Source of the DNA: Candidatus Sumerlaeota bacterium
GTDB taxonomy: Bacteria > Sumerlaeota > Sumerlaeia > JABWBI01
Assembly: GCA_016928695.1 (NCBI GenBank)
Contig: JAFGKF010000046.1
Span: 1 to 34,929 of the forward strand
Direction of reading: 5' to 3'
DNA: 34,929 nt
Shown here: one piece after another, positions 1 to 6,560 of the stretch
How the letters are laid out: the number at the start of each line of letters is the position of its first letter
How positions within the stretch are numbered: position 1 is the first letter of the stretch
The notes under the pieces: model-generated
Databases searched by the model: none
Told to the model about the DNA's origin: nothing
Seen by the model: only the letters and a program-made list of their open reading frames with translations
Program-made: the position numbers and the translations under genes

Positions 1-98
1 CTGACATCGGGTGACGTTGAGTGAAGTCGCGGATCGCTGTGTTCAAACACTCTGTGTCACACATGGCTTATCTTCGGCGACTTGGGCGCGGCTCGCCA

Positions 99-121
99 TT
101 CGAATCCCACCCTCTCCGCCA
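99..121 (+). pseudogene. tRNA-Ser 3'-end remnant
   Basis: The 23 bases from the T-loop to CCA (TTCGAATCCCACCCTCTCCGCCA minus nothing) match the 3' end of a bacterial tRNA-Ser. The complete tRNA-Ser at the right of this window has the same sequence except that it lacks one C in the T-stem. The bases to the left do not form the 5' T-stem or any other tRNA arm, so this is only a fragment. Such fragments are typical of the distal attachment site left when an element integrates into a tRNA 3' end. With this orientation the element would lie to the left of the window, not to the right. Confidence 0.7.
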
Positions 122-164
122 GTCTGTGCTCCGTGCAGCGCTCCCAGCGGAGCCCTGATCAGGG

Positions 165-770
165 TCACTGAGTCCCCGTGACACCGAAGAGCCCCTCGAG
201 GGCCGCGATGACCTCGGCGTTTGTCTCGACCTCGATCAGCGGGATGCCGCGCCGCTCGGCGATCGCGGTGAAGAAGTCGTCCTCGTTGCCACCGGACTTG
301 ACGATCAGCGCATCGGCCGCATCGGCCACCAACTCGCACAGATCGTCGCTGAGCTCCCCACGCCGGGGGGCGCCCCCGACGTGGACACCGAGGATTTTCA
401 CATGGGCCGCGGCGGCCATCGCGAGAACCGCCTCACCGCGCTCGGCCTCTGTGGCGGCGTCCACACCTGCGGCGGCGAGACAATTCGCCGATCCCCCCAT
501 CGCCACGATCAGCGTGGCGATGCCCTCGAGGTTCTCTGCCTGCACCTCCTCGACCAGCTCCGATCCGATGCTCGCACGGCGGCAGATCACATCGACGATC
601 GAGCCGTCGGCGCGCCCCACGGTGGTGACGAGGGCAGGGGTGGCCCAGACGATCTCTTCGGGGGTCGAGTCGGTCTCGCCCGACTCCTCGGTCTCCTGCG
701 CGACCGATGCGCCTGAGATGAGCGCTGTCAGGCAGAGTGTGATCAGCCAGGTGAGCCGGGTGTCTTTCAT
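165..770 (-). CDS. DUF6305-like secreted protein
   Basis: This encodes 201 residues. I start it at MKDTRLTW because GGAGAGGTGA lies just upstream of that codon; the longer ORF adds an unlikely Arg-rich stretch. An N-terminal signal peptide (LITLCLTALISGASVAQ) leads into an acidic linker and then one compact domain. The domain has a glycine-rich loop (IVAMGGSANCLAAAGVDA) and the segment KILGVHVGGAPRRGELSDD, followed by ALIVKSGGNEDDFF. From memory these match DUF6305, a small exported family of unknown biochemical function. It is the last gene of the leftward group headed by the NtrC-like activator, but a 509-bp gap separates it from the next gene, so it may have its own promoter. Function is unknown. 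Confidence 0.75.
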   Translation of the reverse strand: MKDTRLTWLITLCLTALISGASVAQETEESGETDSTPEEIVWATPALVTTVGRADGSIVDVICRRASIGSELVEEVQAENLEGIATLIVAMGGSANCLAAAGVDAATEAERGEAVLAMAAAAHVKILGVHVGGAPRRGELSDDLCELVADAADALIVKSGGNEDDFFTAIAERRGIPLIEVETNAEVIAALEGLFGVTGTQ

Positions 771-1279
771 CGAATCACCTCTCCTTCTCCGTTGAGCGTG
801 TGACACCCCCATCCCGCGGGATGTTCAGGGGATCTCAGCGGCGGTGTCATCAGCGGGAGACGAGATTGCTGATCCTGTTGAGAGCGGCAATGAAAATGGG
901 CCTCGCCCTTCATTTCCCCTTGTATCTTGCCTCTTGTGCTCGGCGCCGGACTTTGGCGTCGTTTTGCGGAGGGATCAGGGGCGGGGCGCGCCCCGCCCCT
1001 GATCAGCCGACGGGCAGACCGTTTCCCCTCAGGTCCTTGACGAGACCGTGGGTGAGCCTGTCGACCAGCTGGCGAATGGAGGTGGAGCCCTCACCTCCGC
1101 CGAGATCATCCCCGCATCTCTGTGGGCCACACACTGCTGCTCCTCCCACTGACTTGACATCGGAGTCCCGCTCCAACCCAGCACACTGAGAGGGGGGGGA
1201 TATCAAGCAGTGATTCCCGCAGCGTCCTGAGGACCCCAGGCGATCAGAGTGGCTCGACAGAGTCTCGGCTCTTCAGTGA
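771..1279. other. Intergenic region without a convincing gene
   Basis: The 509 bases between the DUF6305-like gene and the LolA-like gene hold no ORF I trust. A 67-codon leftward ORF (1003-1206, TTG start) stops exactly at the palindrome described below. It has no clear ribosome binding site and no family I recognise. The stretch contains a 32-base perfect palindrome and a bulged hairpin (AATGAA, AAT bulge, GGGC, loop CTC, GCCC, TTCATT at about 883-908). The promoter of the DUF6305-like gene should lie here, but I see no strong -35/-10 pair. Confidence 0.6.
973..1004. repeat. Perfect 32-bp palindrome
   Basis: GATCAGGGGCGGGGCG is followed directly by its exact reverse complement, giving 16-bp arms with no spacer. 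Neither strand continues into a T-run, so it is not a textbook intrinsic terminator. It could form a cruciform or a very stable RNA hairpin, or act as a dyad binding site. It lies about 200 bases upstream of the DUF6305-like gene start. Confidence 0.85.
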
Positions 1280-2101
1280 TCAGTGGAGAGCCGTGGTGCT
1301 GAACGCGGAGACCACCGGCATGTCCGCCGGGGGATTGATCTCGAAGACCCCGTCGCCGATCGGCTCATCGACATCGAGCCAGAGATACTCCTCGGTCACT
1401 CGGCTGACGACCTCCGAGGTGGCGGCGCCCATGGTCATCTCGACGCGGCGAAGGAGATCGGATTCCCGGTCGATGGCCAGCGTGAGTGTCAGGGTGGCTC
1501 CCCCCCGCTCGGCCGTGATCTCGAACACATCGCAGGTGTTGTCGGCGATCTCGGCGCTGTCCAGTGCCTGAATCTCCCCGAGCTCCTCCGGCCGGAGCGC
1601 CGTCAGGGGAGGGGAGGCCATTCCCAGCGCTGCGGGGAGAAGCACTGATGAGCCCATGCCGCACAGGACCAGATCGCGCTCCGAGATCTCCGAGAGATCC
1701 GTGGGCGCCTCGCCGACCCTGACCTGGGAGAGGACATTCGACACACAGAGGATCTGCTCCCCGTCGCTCACGATGAGGCCGTCGGTGGTCTCACTCGGCG
1801 AGATCACCGAGACGCGGCATCGGTTTGGTCTCTCCAGAGTCACGTCGAAGATCCGGACGGCGGCACGCTCGGAGGCATTTCCCTCCCCGGGGATGCCGGG
1901 GATCACGGTCCGCTGATGAATCTCGCCGTGGAGCGTGGTGAACTCAGCCCCCGCCACGCGCTCCACTGTCGCCTCCAGCCCCACGGGATCAGGCCCCTGG
2001 GCGGGGATCAGCGCGGTCAGGCTCAGGGCCAGGCAGACAAGAGCGAGTGCACCGAACGCGGGTGCTGTGGTTCTGATCGCGTGGAAATGGGCTCTGTTCA
2101 T
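1280..2101 (-). CDS. Secreted LolA/DUF2092-like protein
   Basis: This encodes 273 residues. The start at MNRAHFHAIR is chosen because AGGGAG sits about nine bases upstream and a normal signal peptide follows (ALALVCLALSLTALIPAQG). The mature part alternates short beta-type segments and has the sequence VTLERPNRCRVSV followed by DGLIVSDGEQILCV. This resembles the 'proteins/lipids extracted, flag, set' beta-sheet pattern of LolA-fold and DUF2092 exported proteins. The C-terminal motif DGVFEINPPADMPVV is also typical of that fold. No lipobox cysteine is present. It starts 71 bases after the NtrC-like activator and is probably co-transcribed with it. LolA-fold proteins bind acyl chains, but the ligand here cannot be read from the sequence. 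Family assignment is by pattern only. Confidence 0.6.
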   Translation of the reverse strand: MNRAHFHAIRTTAPAFGALALVCLALSLTALIPAQGPDPVGLEATVERVAGAEFTTLHGEIHQRTVIPGIPGEGNASERAAVRIFDVTLERPNRCRVSVISPSETTDGLIVSDGEQILCVSNVLSQVRVGEAPTDLSEISERDLVLCGMGSSVLLPAALGMASPPLTALRPEELGEIQALDSAEIADNTCDVFEITAERGGATLTLTLAIDRESDLLRRVEMTMGAATSEVVSRVTEEYLWLDVDEPIGDGVFEINPPADMPVVSAFSTTALH

Positions 2102-2172
2102 CTCTGGAACTCCCTGAGTGTGAGCGCTGCGTCCACTGTGCACCCGGAGTGGCTCGCTGATCAATCTCTCTC

Positions 2173-3570
2173 TCAGATCTCCTCTGGTCTGTGGACACCG
2201 TAGTGGATCAATTTGTTGTAGAGAGTTCGCTTTGTGATCCCCAGGCGGCGGGCGGTCTCCGCCTTGTTGCCCCCGCAGCGCTCGAGCATGCCCAGGATGT
2301 GACGCCTCTCCATCTCGCCGAGGGTGGCGTCGGGCGAGGCGGGGAGCGACCTCGGTCCCCCGTTGCCGTTCGACTCACGGATGGATGCGGGGAGATCCCG
2401 GGGTTGAATCACACCCCCCTCACAGAGAATGCTTGCGCGCAGGAGGACATTCTCGAGCTCCCGGACGTTTCCGGGCCAGTGATGGCGCATGAGGCAGGCG
2501 AGGGCCTCCTCGCTCAGCGCGGGCGGTGGTGTGTCGCGTGGCAGGCGCTCGGAGAGAATGAGATCGACGAGAGGCCCGATGTCCTCAGGCCGCTCGCGCA
2601 GGGGAGCGATCCTGAGGGTGATCGCCGCCAGACGGTGGTAGAGGTCCTCGCGGAATCGCCCGGCGGCCACCTCCACCTCGGGGTCCCGGTTCGTCGCCGC
2701 GACGACGCGGACATTCGATGGGATGAGGCGTTTTCCTCCGATGCGTCGGCACTCCTGGAACTGGAGCACACGGAGAAGCTTCGCCTGGAGCTCGGGGGGG
2801 GTCTCCGTGATCTCATCGAGAAACACGGTCCCCCCGTCGGCCAGCTCGAAGAATCCAGGGCGCGCCTGGTCTGCGCCGGTGAAGGCTCCGCGCTCATGGC
2901 CGAAGAGCTCGCTCTCGATCAGCGATGCGGGCATCGCGGCGAAGTTGAGCGTGAAGAGCGGCTGGTCCGCGCGGGCACTGTGCGCGACGAGACTGCGCGC
3001 CACCACCTCCTTGCCCGTCCCGCTCTCACCCGTGATCAGCACCGAGATGTCGGTCGGGGCCACACGCTCGATCATCCCTCGGAGATCCCGCATCAGCGAG
3101 GAGTGACCCACGGGGTGCTGGGCAGCGCAGGGCGCGCGGAGAGACCCTCTCGGGGTCACCTGGCTGCGCCGCCTCAGTCTCCCCTGCTCCATCGCCATTT
3201 CGAGTGATCGCTCCAGCGCCTGGGGCGGGACGCTCTTCTCGAGGCAATCGCATGCGCCTCGCCGCATGCCGTCCACGGCGCGGGCGACGTCCGAGGGGGG
3301 CGAGAGCAGGACCACAGGGAGATCGGGGTGTCGCATCGCGATCTGCTCGAGCACCTGCAGGCTCCCCCTGCCGGGCAGACAGAGATCCAGCAGCACCGCA
3401 TCGAACTCCCCGCCCGAGAGCGCCCTCAGGCCCTCGGAGCCACCGGCGGCGGTCGTCACAGCGAAATCCCGTCGAGTGAGCTCGTCGCTGATTCTCTCGA
3501 GCGGCGTGATCCCGCAGTGAATGACCAGGACACTGCCCCGCGACGGGGAGCGGCGATCCGAAGATCTCAT
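2173..3570 (-). CDS. Sigma-54-dependent activator with degenerate receiver
   Basis: This 465-residue NtrC-family regulator has three domains. The receiver (about 14-125) keeps the phosphoacceptor region VLLDLCLPG (D62) and K112, but the acidic pair that binds magnesium is replaced by H18-C19 (VLVIHCG). The AAA+ domain (about 150-390) has Walker A GESGTGKE, the sigma-54 contact loop GAFTGA and Walker B GGTVFLDEI. A Fis-type helix-turn-helix closes the protein (NKAETARRLGITKRTLYNKL). The missing acidic pair suggests signalling that is phosphorylation-independent or controlled by another ligand. It is more distant from the other two activators in this window than they are from each other. A sigma-54-like site lies about 80 bases upstream. 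No kinase is adjacent. Start codon choice is moderate because the ribosome site is weak. Confidence 0.93.
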   Translation of the reverse strand: MRSSDRRSPSRGSVLVIHCGITPLERISDELTRRDFAVTTAAGGSEGLRALSGGEFDAVLLDLCLPGRGSLQVLEQIAMRHPDLPVVLLSPPSDVARAVDGMRRGACDCLEKSVPPQALERSLEMAMEQGRLRRRSQVTPRGSLRAPCAAQHPVGHSSLMRDLRGMIERVAPTDISVLITGESGTGKEVVARSLVAHSARADQPLFTLNFAAMPASLIESELFGHERGAFTGADQARPGFFELADGGTVFLDEITETPPELQAKLLRVLQFQECRRIGGKRLIPSNVRVVAATNRDPEVEVAAGRFREDLYHRLAAITLRIAPLRERPEDIGPLVDLILSERLPRDTPPPALSEEALACLMRHHWPGNVRELENVLLRASILCEGGVIQPRDLPASIRESNGNGGPRSLPASPDATLGEMERRHILGMLERCGGNKAETARRLGITKRTLYNKLIHYGVHRPEEI

Positions 3571-3647
3571 CGCCGCTTGGCCTCGCTGGGAGGTGAGCTG
3601 AGCATCGCCGACGCAGTCACAGTGAGAGAGGCCGTCTTCAAGTTCAG

Positions 3648-3663
3648 GGCCAATCGTGCGCCA
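3648..3663 (-). promoter_or_regulatory. Candidate sigma-54 promoter of the degenerate-receiver activator
   Basis: On the minus strand the site reads TGGCGCACGATTGGCC. It has the invariant GG and GC dinucleotides separated by ten bases, and TGGC at -24 matches well. The -12 element is TGGC rather than TTGC. Transcription would begin about 65 bases before the activator gene. Confidence 0.4.
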
Positions 3664-3702
3664 ATCTGCGGATCACATCACGGGCCGCCGACGATTGCCG
3701 AG

Positions 3703-3718
3703 TGGCACACTTGGTGCT
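3703..3718 (+). promoter_or_regulatory. Candidate sigma-54 promoter facing a structured intergenic RNA
   Basis: TGGCACACTTGGTGCT has a perfect TGGCAC -24 element, ten-base GG-to-GC spacing and GC at -12, although the -12 reads GTGC rather than TTGC. No protein gene begins within 500 bases downstream. The predicted start near 3730 falls immediately before a run of inverted repeats. Confidence 0.45.
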
Positions 3719-3729
3719 GACCGCAACAT

Positions 3730-3902
3730 GCAATGCGACAATCGCATTCTGGGTTCCGGTGAGGCGGCCCTGTGCTTGGAGGGACGGTGGTCTTTCCCCC
3801 ACGCTGGGGAGCCACCACACATGACCGCCTCACCAGCCTCTCTCCCAAAGGGCATCGCACACCTCCGGAGCACACCACTGAGGTGAGGATGTCACACCTC
3901 AG
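3730..3902 (+). ncRNA. Candidate structured non-coding RNA
   Basis: This non-coding stretch has stacked complementary segments. A hairpin AATGCGA-CAA-TCGCATT lies at 3732-3748. A 10-bp perfect pair, GGTGAGGCGG (3758-3767) with CCGCCTCACC (3825-3834), encloses an inner stem, GGTGG..TCCCC (loop) GGGGA.CCACC (3786-3816). A closing hairpin, CTGAGGTG with CACCTCAG, lies at 3878-3902. The order and nesting suit a folded RNA of about 170 bases starting at the sigma-54-like site above. It matches no RNA family I can recognise. It could instead be protein-binding dyads. Confidence 0.35.
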
Positions 3903-3976
3903 CTCACCCCCCCTCTGCCCTGTGTCCCCCCCGGTGAGCTCTCGGATCTCCTTCTCGCCGTCGACCCCTCAGGCCT

Positions 3977-4006
3977 TTGTCACACGGCTGTCACAAGGCG
4001 TGTAAT
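3977..4006 (+). promoter_or_regulatory. Candidate sigma-70 promoter with overlapping direct repeats
   Basis: TTGTCA and TGTAAT are 18 bases apart. The repeats TGTCACA-CGGC-TGTCACA overlap the -35 element and the spacer, as an operator would. A third TGTCACA lies near 3890. The transcript would reach the nonaheme cytochrome through a leader of about 280 bases, so this may be a basal promoter beside the sigma-54 one. Confidence 0.35.
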
Positions 4007-4110
4007 TATTTCCTCTCGTGCACAGTCACCCGAGGGACAGACCCCAGAAAAACCGGGAGTGGTCATCGGGGCGCATCAATGCCCGGCGGTGACCAAAGGC
4101 CCCTGAATTG

Positions 4111-4128
4111 AGTGATCCACAGATCACT
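4111..4128. promoter_or_regulatory. Dyad AGTGATC-N4-GATCACT upstream of sigma-54 promoter
   Basis: A perfect 7-bp inverted repeat with a four-base spacer lies about 60 bases upstream of the -24 element of the cytochrome promoter. Position and symmetry fit an activator or repressor site. No second copy was noticed in the other control regions. Confidence 0.35.
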
Positions 4129-4189
4129 GAGGAAGCGCATTGGTCATGTGAATCCACTCCCTGCCCCATGAGTCGCCGCGGGGGGTGAG

Positions 4190-4205
4190 CGGCACCTGCG
4201 TTGCA
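4190..4205 (+). promoter_or_regulatory. Sigma-54 promoter of the nonaheme cytochrome
   Basis: CGGCACCTGCGTTGCA matches the consensus TGGCAC-N5-TTGCA at all but the first base, with the required ten bases between GG and GC. The predicted start near 4216 leaves a 75-base leader. That leader contains the 14-base dyad CCTCAC-GT-GTGAGG (4226-4239) before the ribosome site GGAAGGTGAGG. Confidence 0.7.
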
Positions 4206-4290
4206 TCTGTGAAGTCCGGGACAGGCCTCACGTGTGAGGTCTTCCAGAGACAATGCTGAGGCAAACTTGGGGAAGGTGAGGTCTCTCTCG

Positions 4291-6444
4291 ATGAATTCCC
4301 GAATCGCTCTTCTGCTTTCCGTGGTCATGGCGCTGGGGCTTGGCTCCTCCGCCTGGGCTGCCACTGAGGATTCCAAACCCGAGGGCACCGTCTGCGGCGA
4401 CGGCAATCAGCGCCTCGATGGGGATTGGAACACCGATTTCACCGCACTCTACGGCACCCCTCCCGCCGGCTGCTCGACTTGTCACGATGGCATTCCGGCG
4501 CTGAACCCTTACGGTGACGACGCCGACAACGCCTCGGGCGCCAACCGCACCGCCAAATTGCAGGCCATCGAGGGAGACGACAGCGACGGCGACGGCGTCT
4601 CGAACATTGATGAGATCAATGCCGAGACGAATCCGGGAGACCCCGGCGACGCGCCGGCGGTCGCCACCCACCTGGGCTCCGCAGCCTGCGCCGGCTGCCA
4701 CTCGGTGGCCGGTGTGCGTGATCAGTACACCACATGGCAGACCACACTGCACTCGATGATCTACCGCGATCCCTCCCCGTCGACGATTCTCCCGACATGG
4801 GCGGGGGTCGTCTCGGTGGAGGACACCGCGGCCGGGCTGGGCCCGATCTGGGTCCAGCTGACGCAGGAGGGCCCCGCGAGTCCGGCCCAGGACTTTGTGG
4901 CCACGATCTACAGCGATGCCGGTCTGACCCAGATGGTCGCCGGACCGATGACGGTCGTGCGGGTCAACGGCGCGGCGCACATCGCCGAGAATGCCAACGA
5001 CGACGACTTCCTCTCGCGCGGGATCGCGGAGGACGACAACCCGATTCTCCCCGGCACACCCCAATACTACCCGGGCGAGTCGCCTTATCTGGGCCCGCAG
5101 CTCTACCAGGTCGCCATCGGGGATCAGCACTATGTCCTCCCCATCCAGTTCAACCCGATCCCCGATTTGGACGGCGAGAACGGCGGCTGGGTGGCCTACG
5201 AGCTGGGCGACTGGATCGACGCGGGTGACAATCTCGTCCTCGAGGCCCTCGACTCCGATGAGTTCAACTGCGCGGGCTGCCACATGACCGGGATCGAGGA
5301 GGTCTCCTTCAACGCGGCCGCCTCCGCCTTCGTCCCCGGCACCGCTCATGAGATCAGTGGGGCCTACGACCTGGTGAGCTCCGGCGTGATCGACGAGTTC
5401 GTCGGGTGTGAGGCCTGCCACGGTCCCGCCAGCGAGCATCCCTCGCTCGCTTTCACCCCCGGTCTCGCCAGCGGTGAGCGCGGCGTGATTCGCCCCGACC
5501 TTCTCACCGTGGACCAGCGCGTCGACATGTGCGGCGCCTGCCACAGCCGTGGCACCAGCCAGGGCATGGTCAACAGCCAGACACTCCCCTATCCCTATCG
5601 GGATGCCGCGCCCCATCGCCCGATTCCGGGCGATGTCTGGGGCGACTTCTTCGTGGACGGCGGCGAGTGGTGGATCGACGAGACCGGGCTCCGGGTCGCG
5701 GCGGCGGACAACCAGCAGTACCAGGAGTTCATCGAGACCAACCACTTCAACTTCCAGTTTCACCGACTGACCTGCGGCGACTGCCACGACAGTCACGGCA
5801 CGGACAACGAGCACGACCTCATCACCGACAATGAGGGCGATCCCGTCGACGGTGCGCGTGGTCTCGGCTCGGCCAACCCGAACAATCTCTGCATCTCATG
5901 CCACGCAGGGCACGGGCCGTTCGACAATGCTCTCGCGGACATCAACTTCGAGCGCCACACCTGGCACGATCCGCTGGGCACACACGGGAATCCGGACTGC
6001 ACCAACTGTCACATGCCCGCGACGGTGACGTCCGCCGTGGAGTACGACATCCACTCGCACTCCTTCCATGTGCTCCTGCCCGAGGTGACGATCAATGATC
6101 AGGATCCCAACTCGTGCATGATCATGTGCCACACAGGCAGCCGCCACACCAGCTGGGACTCGGTCAACAGCTCCAGTGGTCCGGTGAACACCGATATCAC
6201 CGACTGGACCGAGCCCGTGGACGTCACCATCTCGGAGTGGCTGAGGGCGGTGACCCCCTCGTCTGCCGCGGTGACCTTCCACCTCATCGGCAGCCCGGAG
6301 TATGTGGCTGTGGGCGCCAGCGATCCCGACTGGGTCGCGGCCCTGGACCACAACGCCGACACCGAGGCGACAACGGGCACGGATGCCTCGCCGTTCGTGA
6401 TCGATGCAGCTGACATTGTGACCTTCGTCGAAGCGGGACGCTGA
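4291..6444 (+). CDS. Nonaheme cytochrome c with dockerin-like tail
   Basis: This encodes 717 residues. The start at MNSRIALLL is set by GGAAGGTGAGG upstream and a clean signal peptide ending SSAWA. Eight CxxCH sites (CSTCH, CAGCH, CAGCH, CEACH, CGACH, CGDCH, CISCH, CTNCH) and one CxxxCH (CMIMCH) give nine predicted hemes. The segments CAGCHSVAGVRDQYTTWQ and GCEACHGPASEHPS recall the cytochrome c554-type multiheme superfamily used for electron transfer or small-molecule reduction. The C-terminus has calcium-loop residues DHNAD, an 11-residue insertion, then VIDAADIVTFV. This reads as one interrupted dockerin type I repeat. It is monocistronic, between its own sigma-54 promoter and a strong terminator. 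Periplasmic or surface location is likely; the substrate is unknown. Confidence 0.9.
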   Translation: MNSRIALLLSVVMALGLGSSAWAATEDSKPEGTVCGDGNQRLDGDWNTDFTALYGTPPAGCSTCHDGIPALNPYGDDADNASGANRTAKLQAIEGDDSDGDGVSNIDEINAETNPGDPGDAPAVATHLGSAACAGCHSVAGVRDQYTTWQTTLHSMIYRDPSPSTILPTWAGVVSVEDTAAGLGPIWVQLTQEGPASPAQDFVATIYSDAGLTQMVAGPMTVVRVNGAAHIAENANDDDFLSRGIAEDDNPILPGTPQYYPGESPYLGPQLYQVAIGDQHYVLPIQFNPIPDLDGENGGWVAYELGDWIDAGDNLVLEALDSDEFNCAGCHMTGIEEVSFNAAASAFVPGTAHEISGAYDLVSSGVIDEFVGCEACHGPASEHPSLAFTPGLASGERGVIRPDLLTVDQRVDMCGACHSRGTSQGMVNSQTLPYPYRDAAPHRPIPGDVWGDFFVDGGEWWIDETGLRVAAADNQQYQEFIETNHFNFQFHRLTCGDCHDSHGTDNEHDLITDNEGDPVDGARGLGSANPNNLCISCHAGHGPFDNALADINFERHTWHDPLGTHGNPDCTNCHMPATVTSAVEYDIHSHSFHVLLPEVTINDQDPNSCMIMCHTGSRHTSWDSVNSSSGPVNTDITDWTEPVDVTISEWLRAVTPSSAAVTFHLIGSPEYVAVGASDPDWVAALDHNADTEATTGTDASPFVIDAADIVTFVEAGR

Positions 6445-6515
6445 GAAGGTCACCCAGACTCTGAGGCAGGCCTCGTCCTGCCCAGATAACCAGTCCAAAG
6501 ACCCCACAATACCCC

Positions 6516-6549
6516 AACCCGCGCCCACCCCCGGTGGGCGCGGGTTTTT
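6516..6549 (+). terminator. Intrinsic terminator of the nonaheme cytochrome
   Basis: A perfect 14-bp GC-rich stem (AACCCGCGCCCACC, loop CCC, GGTGGGCGCGGGTT) ends in TTTTT. It separates the rightward cytochrome gene from the convergent regulator gene, whose stop codon lies 12 bases farther on. Confidence 0.93.
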
Positions 6550-6560
6550 CACATCATCCG

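Larger units (their letters stand above)
3571..4290. other. Long intergenic control region
   Basis: The 720 bases between the activator and the nonaheme cytochrome contain no credible protein gene. They do contain two back-to-back sigma-54-like sites (3648-3663 minus, 3703-3718 plus), a run of nested inverted repeats (about 3732-3902), a sigma-70-like pair (3977-4006) overlapping TGTCACA direct repeats, a dyad (4111-4128), and the sigma-54 promoter of the cytochrome (4190-4205). GTCACC at 4025 pairs with GGTGAC at 4088, enclosing CCGGG/CCCGG, so the cytochrome leader may also fold. Confidence 0.7.

Noticed and set aside
1012-1029. Sigma-54-like site on the minus strand (GGGGAAACGGTCTGCC)
   Set aside because: It has GG and GC at ten-base spacing but neither TGGC nor TTGC, and lies about 230 bases from the next gene. 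It is probably chance.
1003-1206. 67-codon leftward ORF in the first long gap
   Set aside because: TTG start, no ribosome binding site, no recognisable family; left as unsupported although its stop touches the palindrome.
3720-4290. c-di-GMP (GEMM) riboswitch before the cytochrome
   Set aside because: GEMM riboswitches control cytochromes in Geobacter, so I looked for their core sequences. The conserved GGGCAAACC and ACGCAAAGCC-type segments are absent.
4228-5814. 528-codon ORF opposite the nonaheme cytochrome
   Set aside because: It is a GC-rich shadow: repetitive V/G/R/D composition, no domain, and it covers the reading frame of a clear cytochrome.
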